64,000 nt of DNA from Octadecabacter temperatus (lineage in GTDB: Bacteria > Pseudomonadota > Alphaproteobacteria > Rhodobacterales > Rhodobacteraceae), in contig NZ_CP012160.1 of assembly GCF_001187845.1 (NCBI RefSeq), forward strand, positions 992,001 to 1,056,000. The letters are read 5' to 3'. Under the pieces are notes generated by a model that saw only the letters and a program-made list of their open reading frames with translations, made no database searches and was not told the DNA's origin. The position numbers and the translations under genes are program-made. Positions within the stretch are counted from its first letter, which is position 1; each line of letters opens with the position of its first letter. Below, in pieces: positions 17,930 through 25,717 of the stretch.

Positions 17930-18439
17930 TTAGTGTGTGCTGGGCGGCGATGCAATTGGTGCCGCAGTGCCATGTCGTGCGATGCGGCGCATGGCATCTC
18001 GGACAATGAGAATGTGAAACGGCATGACCAAACCCAAATAGATGCGCCCCATCAGGTTATTGCGGTGAACCCATGTTGCCATATGGATCATGCCAGCTTC
18101 GCGCCGCACCGCGATACGAAAGTTGAGGTGCTTGTCATCGGTCCCGAGAATAATTTCATCCACGCTTTCATAGGTGGTGGGAAAAATTAGATTTTCCGAA
18201 TCCCCCGAGGACGCGTCGGTCTCTGTTTTCAATCCAAGTGGAGCGACGATCTTGTTTCGCAAGGCCAGCAGAAAATTTGCCCATGCCGGCATAGTTAGGC
18301 CGATTTCAGCCGCCAGTTTGGGAGGCAATTCAGCGGCAACGCAGTAGCCATCGATGAAATCACCCGTTTGGACATGCGTCCAGAGATGAGATGTTTTCGG
18401 TAAAGGGGTTTTTAGTACAAGGGGCATGATACGGCTCAC
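17930..18439 (-). CDS. DUF2867 domain-containing protein
   Basis: A 169-residue protein with the pattern of DUF2867: a central LIFPTTYESVDEIILGTDDKHLNFRIAV strand series, then HMATWVHRNNLMGRIYLGLVMPFHILIVRDAMRR near the end, the latter matching the C-terminal helix of this family. Function is unknown. It lies between hisA and hisF on the same strand (65 and 32 bases of spacing), and is not part of known histidine synthesis. The start could be M1 (18439) or M5 (18427). Confidence 0.82.
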   Translation of the reverse strand: MSRIMPLVLKTPLPKTSHLWTHVQTGDFIDGYCVAAELPPKLAAEIGLTMPAWANFLLALRNKIVAPLGLKTETDASSGDSENLIFPTTYESVDEIILGTDDKHLNFRIAVRREAGMIHMATWVHRNNLMGRIYLGLVMPFHILIVRDAMRRIARHGTAAPIASPPSTH

Positions 18440-18504
18440 TTTCCTGTTGTCTGGAAAGGTTATGCTTGGTCCTTGTGTAAACGTAGGTGGCGTGGTGACG
18501 CAGG

Positions 18505-19221
18505 TTAGGCGAGTGCCGCCAGAGCCGCGCCCAGATCAATTGCTCCGTCATAAAGCGCACGTCCCGAAATAGCGCCAGAGATCACGTTTGTGGCCTTCAA
18601 CGCTTCAAGGTCGGCCATTGAGGACACACCGCCGGACGCGATCACGGGGATGCTAACAGCGCGGGCCAGTGCTTCGGTCGCGGTGATGTTGGGGCCTTTC
18701 ATAGCGCCGTCGCGCAGGATGTCTGTGTAGATGATCGCCGAAATGCCTGCGTCCTCAAATGATTTGGCGAGGTCGGTGACTTGGATGTCCGTTTCTGTTG
18801 CCCAGCCTTTGGTCGCAACGAAACCGTTACGCGCATCAAGGCCCACAGCGACGTGGCCGGGGAATTCTTTCGCGGCTTCGCGCACCAGATCAGGGTTTTC
18901 CACGGCCACCGTGCCAAGGATCACGCGAGCGAGGCCCTTGTCGATCCATGTCTCGATTGTTTTCAGATCGCGAATGCCACCGCCCAGTTGCGCAGGCACA
19001 GGGCAGGCCTTGAGGATCGCCTCAACAGGGGCAGCGTTCACAGGTTCGCCCGCAAATGCGCCATTCAAGTCGACAAGATGCAGCCATTCACAACCCGCAT
19101 CCACAAATTCACGCGCTTGCGCGGCAGGGTCGTCGTTGAAGACGGTGGTTTGGTCCATGTCGCCATGCACCAGTCGAACGGCTTGTCCGTCTTTAAGGTC
19201 GATTGCTGGGTAAAGGATCAT
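18505..19221 (-). CDS. hisA: ProFAR isomerase (1-(5-phosphoribosyl)-5-[(5-phosphoribosylamino)methylideneamino]imidazole-4-carboxamide isomerase)
   Basis: A 238-residue TIM barrel of the HisA/HisF family that opens the ribose ring of ProFAR to give PRFAR. It starts [20 protein letters not shown] with the first catalytic Asp, has [18 protein letters not shown], the second Asp region VAVGLDAR and the phosphate loop [15 protein letters not shown]. This is first in the hisA-DUF2867-hisF-hisE-Dabb unit. The divergent DUF2147 gene begins 161 bases upstream, so promoters for both lie in 19222-19382. Confidence 0.96.
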   Translation of the reverse strand: MILYPAIDLKDGQAVRLVHGDMDQTTVFNDDPAAQAREFVDAGCEWLHLVDLNGAFAGEPVNAAPVEAILKACPVPAQLGGGIRDLKTIETWIDKGLARVILGTVAVENPDLVREAAKEFPGHVAVGLDARNGFVATKGWATETDIQVTDLAKSFEDAGISAIIYTDILRDGAMKGPNITATEALARAVSIPVIASGGVSSMADLEALKATNVISGAISGRALYDGAIDLGAALAALA

Positions 19222-19382
19222 GATGGCACCTGTGGTTTACGTTTGGCGCGTTTATGCACGGGCAGGCGGGGGATGCAACGCAAGCTGTCAAACCTACGTT
19301 TTCGGTGCGACCTAACGTTACGCTTGCGTGGAATCGCACATCGCGGGCAAGATTTGTTCAATCTCAGGGAGGAGATACTAAA

Positions 19383-19769
19383 ATGAAGACTTTTGCACTT
19401 ACACTCGCGGCTGTTGTTGGCTTCGCTGGGGCTGCTGCGGCTGACCCGCTGGAAGGCAACTGGCGCACGCCAACAGATGACAACGGAAATTCTGGCATTG
19501 TGCAGGTTGCACCTTGTGGCGCGGCCCTGTGTGGCACCCTTGTACAAGCATTTGACGGGTCTGGCGCGGCTATGGATTCTGCGAACATTGGCCGTCAGAT
19601 TATTTTTGACACAACGCCAAGTGGGGGTGGTGAGTACCGTGGTCAGGTGTACTCGCCCGACCGTGACAAAACCTATAACTCACGCCTGACGTTGAACGGC
19701 AACACGCTGTCCGTTTCCGGTTGTGTTCTGGGCATTTGCCGCGACGGTGGTACGTGGACTCGCAATTAA
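19383..19769 (+). CDS. DUF2147 domain exported protein
   Basis: A 128-residue protein with a signal peptide (MKTFALTLAAVVGFAGAAAA, cleavage before DPLEG) and a lipocalin-like DUF2147 domain: EGNWRTPTDDNGNSGIVQV, then the YRGQVYSPDRDKTYNSRLTL segment and a C-terminal CVLGICRDGGTWTR. Cysteines at both ends suggest disulfides in the periplasm. A strong GGGAGGAG lies eight bases before the ATG. It is inserted on the opposite strand inside the histidine locus. Confidence 0.88.
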   Translation: MKTFALTLAAVVGFAGAAAADPLEGNWRTPTDDNGNSGIVQVAPCGAALCGTLVQAFDGSGAAMDSANIGRQIIFDTTPSGGGEYRGQVYSPDRDKTYNSRLTLNGNTLSVSGCVLGICRDGGTWTRN

Positions 19770-19814
19770 TGCGTTAAGTTAAGATCGCCCTTTAGCGATT
19801 TGATATAATTTGAG

Positions 19815-19852
19815 AAAGCCGCTTTCTGGAAATTCAGGGGGGCGGCTTTTTT
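19815..19852 (+). terminator. Rho-independent terminator after the DUF2147 gene
   Basis: AAAGCCGC (19815-19822) pairs with GCGGCTTT (19842-19849) and is followed by a T run (19846-19852). The stem also precedes an A-rich stretch, so it may stop the convergent hisB-hisH transcript too; the hisH stop codon lies at its edge. Confidence 0.75.
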
Positions 19853-20489
19853 ATGGGGTCCACTGCAGGAAGTTTGCAATCATCCGCAACCCTGCGTCTT
19901 GACTTTTTTCGGGGTGAAATTGCGCGCCAATGATGTTGTCGCGCCCGACAATCGCCGTGATGTCACCTGCGTAATCGCAATGGGCCAAACGCTGATTTGG
20001 ATCGTTCAAAACCATCTGCCATGAGTGAACGAAATAGACGTGGTCACCTGTCTTCATTCCGTCCAGTACGGGGTGCGGTGTATCGATGACAAGGTCGTTC
20101 CAACCCATGTGCGGAACCGGCAGTCTTGGGTTCGCTGGCGTGATCTTTTGGACCTCACCGTCGATCCAACCGAAGCCCTCAGTCTCTTGGTACTCATAGC
20201 CCTTTTGGGCAAGCAGCTGCATGCCCACGCAAATGCCCATGAACGGCACTGCACGTACTTCAACGGCCTCGATGATCGCATCGGCAAGGCCAGAAATACC
20301 GTGAAGTTCGCTCCGACAGTGGGGGTAGGCACCGTCACCTGGCAAGACAACGCGGGACGCTTTTGCCACGACATCAGGGTCGCCCGTGACGATAACGTCA
20401 CCTGCGCCTACCTCAGCGGCCATACGTTCGAACGCCTTTTGCGCCGAGTGCAGGTTGCCGCTGTCGTAATCGATAAGGACTGTGGTCAT
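19851..20489 (-). CDS. hisH: Imidazole glycerol phosphate synthase, glutamine amidotransferase subunit
   Basis: A 212-residue class I glutamine amidotransferase that supplies ammonia to HisF. It starts TTVLIDYDSGNLHSAQKAFE, has the nucleophile in GICVGMQLL (C87) and the His-Glu pair in GAQFHPEKSQ near the end. The ATG at 20487-20489 gives the family length; the upstream open frame overlaps hisB and is not coding. hisB ends four bases before it, so the two form an operon. Confidence 0.96.
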   Translation of the reverse strand: MTTVLIDYDSGNLHSAQKAFERMAAEVGAGDVIVTGDPDVVAKASRVVLPGDGAYPHCRSELHGISGLADAIIEAVEVRAVPFMGICVGMQLLAQKGYEYQETEGFGWIDGEVQKITPANPRLPVPHMGWNDLVIDTPHPVLDGMKTGDHVYFVHSWQMVLNDPNQRLAHCDYAGDITAIVGRDNIIGAQFHPEKSQDAGLRMIANFLQWTP

Positions 20490-20493
20490 AGGA

Positions 20494-21081
20494 TCAAAGA
20501 GCGCCTTTGGTCGACGGAATTGCATCCGCCTTACGCGGATCAGTCTCAACCGCGATACGTAGGGCACGGGCAACGGATTTGAACGCAGCCTCAACGATGT
20601 GGTGGCTGTTAAAGCCGTGCAAACGATCGATGTGCAGGGTGATACCGCCCGCGCTGGACAGCGCTTGGAAGAATTCACGCACCAATTCGGTGTCGAATGT
20701 ACCGATCTTGGCTGTTGGAAGCTCAAGATTGCAGATCAGATAGGCGCGGCCCGACAAGTCGAGCGCACAACGCACCTGTGCGTCGTCCATCGCAAGGTGG
20801 CAATCGCCGTAACGGTTGATGCCGCGCTTGTCGCCCAATGCGTCAGCCAAAGCCTGACCTAGTGCAATGCCCACGTCCTCGACGGTGTGGTGGTCGTCAA
20901 TGTGCAGATCACCTGTCGCGCGGATCGTCATGTCGATCAGAGAGTGGCGCGCCAGTTGATCAAGCATGTGGTCAAAGAAACCAACGCCGGTCTGATTGTC
21001 ATAAACGCCTGTTCCGTCGAGGTTAATCTCAATGGAAATATCGGTTTCCGCAGTTTTGCGGGTGATTGAGCTGGTGCGCAT
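20494..21081 (-). CDS. hisB: Imidazoleglycerol-phosphate dehydratase
   Basis: The 195-residue monofunctional HisB removes water from imidazole glycerol phosphate to give imidazole acetol phosphate. Two manganese-binding repeats are visible: [14 protein letters not shown] and [14 protein letters not shown], along with the N-terminal [15 protein letters not shown]. It has no HisN-type phosphatase domain. It is first in the hisB-hisH unit; its promoter should lie in 21082-21224, shared with the divergent GNAT gene. Confidence 0.97.
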   Translation of the reverse strand: MRTSSITRKTAETDISIEINLDGTGVYDNQTGVGFFDHMLDQLARHSLIDMTIRATGDLHIDDHHTVEDVGIALGQALADALGDKRGINRYGDCHLAMDDAQVRCALDLSGRAYLICNLELPTAKIGTFDTELVREFFQALSSAGGITLHIDRLHGFNSHHIVEAAFKSVARALRIAVETDPRKADAIPSTKGAL

Positions 21082-21224
21082 GGGATTGGTTCCTTGATGT
21101 TGGCGCCCTTATAGGCCGCCTGTGGGGCTCCGAGCAACCATGCTTCACTGGGGTGTGGTTTTCAGGTTTGTATTGTGCTTTCAATGGCATCAGATGCAGT
21201 CAGTCAGCACGGGAAGGCGTTGAA

Positions 21225-21812
21225 ATGCAGTCAGAGTTTTGGGATGTGCCAAAGGGCAAAATTGCCGCCGTCGTCACGCATTTACAGATGTTTGAACGCC
21301 CTGCACCGCGCAAGGTGCCTGCGGTGAAAGCTGAATTGATTGCCCATGAAAAACCAGACCTTACTTGGTACCGTGATTTATTCTCGCGCGTTGGTGGGCA
21401 TGACTGGATGTGGTTTTCGCGCCTTGGCATGGATGATGCGGATTTGGCCGCGGTTATTCACCACGAGGATGTTCAGATATTCTCGGTGAGGGTTGATGGG
21501 CGCGACGAGGGGATGCTGGAACTTGATTACCGTGTGCCAAACGAATGTGAGCTAGGATATTTCGGTCTAACTGCCGCGATGGTTGGCACAGGGGCAGGGC
21601 GCTGGTTGATGGAACATGCGCTTGAAAAGGCTTGGGAAAAGCCGGTCAATCGCTTTCATGTTCACACCTGCACATTAGATAGTCCGCAAGCATTGCCGTT
21701 TTACATGCGAAGCGGCTTTACTGCCTATGATCGCCAGGTCGAAATTGCGGACGATCCGCGGCTGAACGGTGTGTTGCCTCGCGACAGCAGCCCGCAGGAA
21801 CCCATTATCTAA
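21225..21812 (+). CDS. GNAT family N-acetyltransferase
   Basis: A 195-residue protein with a GNAT core: EGMLELDYRVPNECELGYFGL as strands 4-5, then MVGTGAGRWLMEHALEKAW, which is the acetyl-CoA pyrophosphate loop (here GTGAGRWL) and helix 3, and VHTCTLDSPQALPFYMRSGF, the C-terminal strand pair. The substrate is unknown. I chose the ATG at 21225, after GGGAAGG; the open frame reaches back to 21066 but that part overlaps the hisB promoter region and is not protein-like. Its stop overlaps the next convergent gene by four bases. Confidence 0.87.
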   Translation: MQSEFWDVPKGKIAAVVTHLQMFERPAPRKVPAVKAELIAHEKPDLTWYRDLFSRVGGHDWMWFSRLGMDDADLAAVIHHEDVQIFSVRVDGRDEGMLELDYRVPNECELGYFGLTAAMVGTGAGRWLMEHALEKAWEKPVNRFHVHTCTLDSPQALPFYMRSGFTAYDRQVEIADDPRLNGVLPRDSSPQEPII

Positions 21813-22132
21813 GCGAATGCTTGGCTCAGAAATCCCGCGACGTTCATCGCATCTATGTCGCCAAGGCTGTGCAGTTTGACGTGACGGCGGGCTTTGCCTT
21901 TTCCGGCAAGCAATCCGTTGGGGTCATCAAATCCAGCACCTTTTGAGAACTCGACGGAAACGTAGTCTTTATAACCGTAGACGCCGCCAACCAAGCTAAC
22001 CGAATCCGGAAACTCGGGATCAGTCACGAAGATGGTGCCACCATATTTGGATCCGATGTGAATGCTCGGACGCAGGTCTTTGGCGCGGGCGACGACGGTT
22101 TCAATGATCGTTGATTTGACTGTTTCATCCAT
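21809..22132 (-). CDS. DUF1801 domain-containing protein
   Basis: A 107-residue protein with the DUF1801/YdhG-like pattern: an N-terminal helix (DETVKSTIIETVVARAKDL), SIHIGSKYGGTIFVTDPEFP, then GYKDYVSVEFSKGAGFDDPNGLLAGKGKARRHVKL near the end. Family members are small cytosolic proteins of unknown biochemical role, one being called an iron chaperone in Bacillus. I prefer the ATG at 22130-22132 (MDETV) over the one at 22162 because GGGTGG precedes it. Confidence 0.78.
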   Translation of the reverse strand: MDETVKSTIIETVVARAKDLRPSIHIGSKYGGTIFVTDPEFPDSVSLVGGVYGYKDYVSVEFSKGAGFDDPNGLLAGKGKARRHVKLHSLGDIDAMNVAGFLSQAFA

Positions 22133-22193
22133 AAGCCACCCTAGATTGGCAATTCCTGCCAAGCAACGCCGCCGAATGGGGATGGCCTAGAAA

Positions 22194-22220
22194 AGCAAAA
22201 AGCCACCCCTTGGGGTGGCC
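22194..22220 (-). terminator. Rho-independent terminator of the tRNA-Gly transcript
   Basis: Perfect stem GCCACCCC (22202-22209) / GGGGTGGC (22212-22219) with a two-base loop. On the minus strand it is followed by TTTTTGCTTTT. It lies 30 bases after the tRNA-Gly 3' end. Confidence 0.85.
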
Positions 22221-22251
22221 TGTGCTTCCAGCTGGGTAAGCTGGATCGAAA

Positions 22252-22326
22252 TGGAGCGGGCGAGGCGATTCGAACGCCCGACCTAAACCTTGGCAAGGTT
22301 TCGCTCTACCCCTGAGCTACGCCCGC
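22252..22326 (-). tRNA. tRNA-Gly (anticodon GCC)
   Basis: The minus strand folds as a full cloverleaf: acceptor GCGGGCG/CGCCCGC, D arm GCUC...GAGC, anticodon stem AAACC/GGUUU with loop UUGCCAA (anticodon GCC), T arm CGGGC-GUUCGAAUC-GCCUG-like (GGGCG/CGCCU), discriminator U and encoded CCA. Confidence 0.95.
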
Positions 22327-22412
22327 ACCGTTTCGTGAGGCAGCATCTATAAACTCTCGCCAAACCCCGCAAGAGGAAAAGTTATTAATCCGACTACTTT
22401 TTTTCGCGGCCG

Positions 22413-22799
22413 TTAGGTCCAGACGAATGCAAAGAATATCAGGCAAAAAATGCTAAGGCAGTAAGACGCGAGCGTTAGCAACATACCGGCCTGACGCAGA
22501 GGCATTATCGGGGGCGATGCGGAAAACCCGTATCCGTGAACGATGCGGCCCAAAAACAGGGTGGCACCGATCAGATGCAACGCACTTGGGGCGGCGTCTT
22601 GCAATTCAACCAGGGCCATCAACAGCAACCCAAACGGCGCGTATTCCGCGCAATTGGCCTGCGCACGCATGCGTTTCATCAAACTCTTGTTGCCGTGATC
22701 CCCCAAACCGAGCTGGTTCTGTCGCCGGAATAGAATAACCCGCACACTCAGTACGATGAAAATAACGGCGATGAGGGCTGCATAGATGCCTGTGATCAT
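22413..22799 (-). CDS. MAPEG family membrane protein
   Basis: A 128-residue protein with four hydrophobic segments and the MAPEG pattern: an N-terminal helix (MITGIYAALIAVIFIVLSVRVI), RAQANCAEYAPFGLLLMALVEL (the conserved helix 2 motif, normally RAhxNxxExxP), then LHLIGATLFLGRIVHGYGF and a last helix. MAPEG proteins include glutathione transferases and peroxidases, but many bacterial ones have no proven activity. The ATG at 22797-22799 has AGGAG upstream. Confidence 0.88.
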   Translation of the reverse strand: MITGIYAALIAVIFIVLSVRVILFRRQNQLGLGDHGNKSLMKRMRAQANCAEYAPFGLLLMALVELQDAAPSALHLIGATLFLGRIVHGYGFSASPPIMPLRQAGMLLTLASYCLSIFCLIFFAFVWT

Positions 22800-22838
22800 T
22801 GGAAGCTCCTGTTCTGGTTTCACCCAGAACATGAAAGA

Positions 22839-22861
22839 GGCGGCTGCATGATGCAACCGCC
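22839..22861 (-). terminator. Probable terminator of the outer-membrane protein gene
   Basis: GGCGGCTGCA (22839-22848) pairs with TGCAACCGCC (22852-22861) with one wobble and a three-base loop. On the minus strand TCTTTC follows, a weak U tract. It lies 28 bases after the stop codon at 22890. Confidence 0.6.
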
Positions 22862-22889
22862 CCGTCCTGCAAACACGTAGAAGTATCGC

Positions 22890-23702
22890 TTAGAAGTTAA
22901 AGACGAGCGAAACACCGTATGTGTTGTCAGTGTCGTTTAGACCGGCTTCTGGTTCAGTATGGTATTCCGTAACCAAGGACGTACGCAGTGCTAGAACTTC
23001 AGTCATGGCAACGTTTAGGCCCAGATCGTTGTAAACAACGGTGTCGCTTTCGGAAGAAACGATATCCGTATCCATTGTGAGGGCCAGCGTTTCGGACAGC
23101 TGGTTGGAGTAGGTGGACCCGATTGTGAATGCCCCTTCACCGAGATCGCTGGCAGAGTTCAAATCAGCCACACGGTAACCAACACCTGCTTGTGCAGCCC
23201 AGTATACTTTGGATGTGTCGTAGATGCGGTAACCGGCACCGAAACCAAGGAAGTTGTCGGATGTGTCAAACGGAATGCTTTCAACGTTACCTTGCAGCGT
23301 TGCAAATCCGTAGTAAGACGCGCCGAGGTCACGGGTGTACTCCAGATCGTACAACAGGCTGTCTTCGTCTGTTGTGCCTTCGTTTTCGGAGTACTGGTAG
23401 CTCAGCTGTACGCTGTAACCGTTTGTGCCGTCATAGTAGCCCAAGTCAGCGCCAATCCCGAGGGATGCCGTGTCGGTGTTACCAGTCGCAGCGGCGCCCT
23501 GAAGGGACATAGAGCCTTCAAAACCCAGTGCGCGGCCTGTGTTGCCAAATGTGCCAACGTCGCGGTTGAAATCATCAGCGATGTTTTCGGCCAATTGCTC
23601 GTTGCGGGTGTCTACGGCGCTGTCACCAAAAGTTTGGGCAACGGCACCCGTTGTCATCATGGACAATGCGGTACCTGCGAGGAGGAGAGTGGTGTTTTTC
23701 AT
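22890..23702 (-). CDS. Outer-membrane beta-barrel protein, DUF481-like
   Basis: A 270-residue protein with a signal peptide (MKNTTLLLAGTALSMMTTGAVA, cleaved before QTFGD). The mature part is a series of alternating strands such as SLGIGADLGYYDGTNGYSVQ, SLLYDLEYTRDLGASYYGFA and FLGFGAGYRIYDTSKVYW, and it ends in Phe (YGVSLVFNF) as BAM substrates do. The pattern of paired strands resembles the DUF481/YdiY family. Function is unknown; a porin-like or structural role is possible. It is monocistronic, with AAGGAAAG before its ATG. Confidence 0.83.
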   Translation of the reverse strand: MKNTTLLLAGTALSMMTTGAVAQTFGDSAVDTRNEQLAENIADDFNRDVGTFGNTGRALGFEGSMSLQGAAATGNTDTASLGIGADLGYYDGTNGYSVQLSYQYSENEGTTDEDSLLYDLEYTRDLGASYYGFATLQGNVESIPFDTSDNFLGFGAGYRIYDTSKVYWAAQAGVGYRVADLNSASDLGEGAFTIGSTYSNQLSETLALTMDTDIVSSESDTVVYNDLGLNVAMTEVLALRTSLVTEYHTEPEAGLNDTDNTYGVSLVFNF

Positions 23703-23889
23703 TGTTTCTTTCCTTCAAGTCTTTGATCCGCACACAAAATATGTGCGGTGACTTGTTCGACCTACGCCTAGTTCGTTTGAAAATTTAGGGGGAGGAAACG
23801 CACCTAGCGCTCATGCACAATTTCCCGCCGAAGGTGGGGGGAGTGATGGGCCAAAATAGGCCGATGCGTCGACTGACGTCGCGGCAGGG

Positions 23890-24699
23890 CTAGTGTTTTG
23901 GCAGGGCGTCTGAGCCAGAGATAGGTGGAAAGTTCAGCCCGACATCCTCGCTATGGGCAATTACGCCACCTTTGCTGAGCAACAGCAAACCGTACGCGGC
24001 TGGCTCTGCATTCGACAGTGTGCTGTCGGCGGCGATCAGATCAAGCGGGGCTTGGTGGCAGGTACTTTTGAACATCGTAAAGGGTACACCACTGGCTTGC
24101 CCCGAAATCGTGCGATGAACGTGCCCGCAAAACAGATGTGCTTTGGCGTGGGCCAGTCTTTCCAGCAGTGCGTCGCCATTCGTCAGCGCAATCGCGTCCA
24201 TTCCGGGTAGCCCAACCGCATGGGGTGGATGGTGGGTAAAAACCAATGGCAACCGACCGTCAGCCCCCTCAAGGGCTGCATCCAGCCAAGCGAGGCGGTC
24301 TTCACATAGGAACCCTGCATGATGTGGCTCAACGTCTGCCTGATGGGTATCAAGCGTAATGATCCGATGATCTGGCAGGTCAATGATGTGTTGAACATGG
24401 CCTTGCGGCGTTACCGGCGCATCAGGAAAGGCGGTGCGAAATGGCGCACGCAGGTCGTGGTTGCCAAGCATATAGGTCACGGGGATAGGGCAGTCCTGCA
24501 ATATCTCGCGTAGGGTCTCGTATTCTTCGCTACGGCCTGAGTGGGTTAGATCACCCATCAAGATCAATGCCTTGGCGTCTGGGTGGTCATTAAGTGCCGC
24601 GTCAAGCGCCTCCCGCAGCCGCGCGGTCGGGTCGAGCCCGATGATCGTTTGCCCCGCGCCGCGCAAATGCAAATCGGTCAGCGCGAGGATCTTTTCCAA
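23890..24699 (-). CDS. Class III metallophosphoesterase (CpdA-like)
   Basis: A 269-residue cytosolic protein with the full calcineurin-type metal site: D9 and H11 (TDLHL), G49-D50 (LILMGDLTH), GNHD (79-82), a histidine in VFTHHPP and the final GHVHR. The order and spacing match class III cyclic-nucleotide phosphodiesterases such as CpdA (cAMP) and the related GlpQ-like Rv0805 type. The true substrate is not fixed by these motifs. It follows the DUF2314-like gene by four bases, so the two are cotranscribed. Confidence 0.87.
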   Translation of the reverse strand: MEKILALTDLHLRGAGQTIIGLDPTARLREALDAALNDHPDAKALILMGDLTHSGRSEEYETLREILQDCPIPVTYMLGNHDLRAPFRTAFPDAPVTPQGHVQHIIDLPDHRIITLDTHQADVEPHHAGFLCEDRLAWLDAALEGADGRLPLVFTHHPPHAVGLPGMDAIALTNGDALLERLAHAKAHLFCGHVHRTISGQASGVPFTMFKSTCHQAPLDLIAADSTLSNAEPAAYGLLLLSKGGVIAHSEDVGLNFPPISGSDALPKH

Positions 24700-24703
24700 G
24701 GTG

Positions 24704-25261
24704 TTAGTTCCAGTCTGCGGGTACAGGATCAGGTGACAGCATTTGACCTAGCATCGCTGCTGTCTCCTCATCCACGTGGGGTAACATCACTCGTGTCGTG
24801 TAGTTGCCAAACAGTTGCCCATCGTCCGTGGCCAATGACCAGTCGCGCACCATATCGGTGGTGAATGTAACCTCGTCGCCAGCGTTCAAGCCTTCCATCA
24901 TGCTTGGCTGATTGGCAAGGAACCCTTTGAATTCATCCGCGGATGTTTGTTGAAAACCGGAAATCCAGATCACTTCGGCGTTGTCGACGCCAGAGGTTGG
25001 AAAGGCGGCCTTCAGCATAACATTGTCGAACGCGGCACCGTTTTCATCGACGGCGTTAGCTAAGAATTTCGGGAATGTTGCCTGCGCTTCGGCCTCTGCC
25101 GCATTCATCTGTGAATCATCATTACTGAATTCGGTCACGGGATCGCCGCTACCCGTCGACACGTATTCAGGTGCTACGCTTCCTAAGATACTGTCCAGAT
25201 GGCCGTTGTTATAAAGCCAGAACCCGCCAAGAATTACAGCGCCAATTACCACACGTCTCAT
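24704..25261 (-). CDS. Membrane-anchored DUF2314-like protein
   Basis: A 185-residue protein with one N-terminal hydrophobic segment (MRRVVIGAVILGGFWLYNNG), then a domain with ENGAAFDNVMLKAAFPTSG, EVIWISGFQQTSADEFKGFL and DGQLFGNYTTRVMLPHVD. These pieces recall DUF2314 (YegJ), in which a Gly-Asn-Tyr-Thr-Thr-Arg string is typical. The function is unknown. The ATG at 25259-25261 has AAAGGAT upstream; the longer frame to 25321 is not supported. The metallophosphoesterase gene follows by four bases. Confidence 0.78.
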   Translation of the reverse strand: MRRVVIGAVILGGFWLYNNGHLDSILGSVAPEYVSTGSGDPVTEFSNDDSQMNAAEAEAQATFPKFLANAVDENGAAFDNVMLKAAFPTSGVDNAEVIWISGFQQTSADEFKGFLANQPSMMEGLNAGDEVTFTTDMVRDWSLATDDGQLFGNYTTRVMLPHVDEETAAMLGQMLSPDPVPADWN

Positions 25262-25333
25262 ATTGATCCTTTCAAAACTGTCGAGGAAATATAGAGCAGG
25301 GCGGGATTGCTGCCGCAACACATTAACGCAACC

Positions 25334-25714
25334 TTAGGTAAATTCGATCAGATCCCAGCGGTTGCCAAACGGGTCGTTGAACACAGCCACGGTGCCATAG
25401 GGCTCATTGCGGGGGGCTTCTTCAAACGTAATTCCTGCGGCAAGGTAGGCCGCGTGATCGCGGGTGAAGTCGTCGGTCTCCAAAATCAACCAAACACGCC
25501 CGCCGCCTTGATTGCCAATCGCGGCGATCTGTTCAGGCGTCGAGGCTTGGGCCAAAAGAAACGCGGTTTCAGCGCCCTTAGGCGCAACTTTCACCCAACG
25601 TTTGTGACCTTGGTCCGTGTCTTCGAGCAGGTCAAACCCCAGCTGGCCCACGAAAAACGCAAGCCCAGCTTCATAGGTGGGAACAAGGATGGAAAGGGTA
25701 GAGAGACGCTGCAC
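25334..25714 (-). CDS. VOC (glyoxalase/bleomycin-resistance) family protein
   Basis: A 126-residue protein with two beta-alpha-beta-beta-beta halves: MQRLSTLSILVPTYEAGLAFFVGQLGFDLLED and VWLILETDDFTRDHAAYLAAGITFEEAPR, ending PYGTVAVFNDPFGNRWDLIEF, which is the typical VOC tail with the final metal Glu. Unusually the first metal His is not obvious, so catalytic ability is uncertain. It starts three bases after the pyc stop codon and is probably cotranscribed with pyc. Confidence 0.85.
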   Translation of the reverse strand: MQRLSTLSILVPTYEAGLAFFVGQLGFDLLEDTDQGHKRWVKVAPKGAETAFLLAQASTPEQIAAIGNQGGGRVWLILETDDFTRDHAAYLAAGITFEEAPRNEPYGTVAVFNDPFGNRWDLIEFT

Positions 25715-25717
25715 GCC

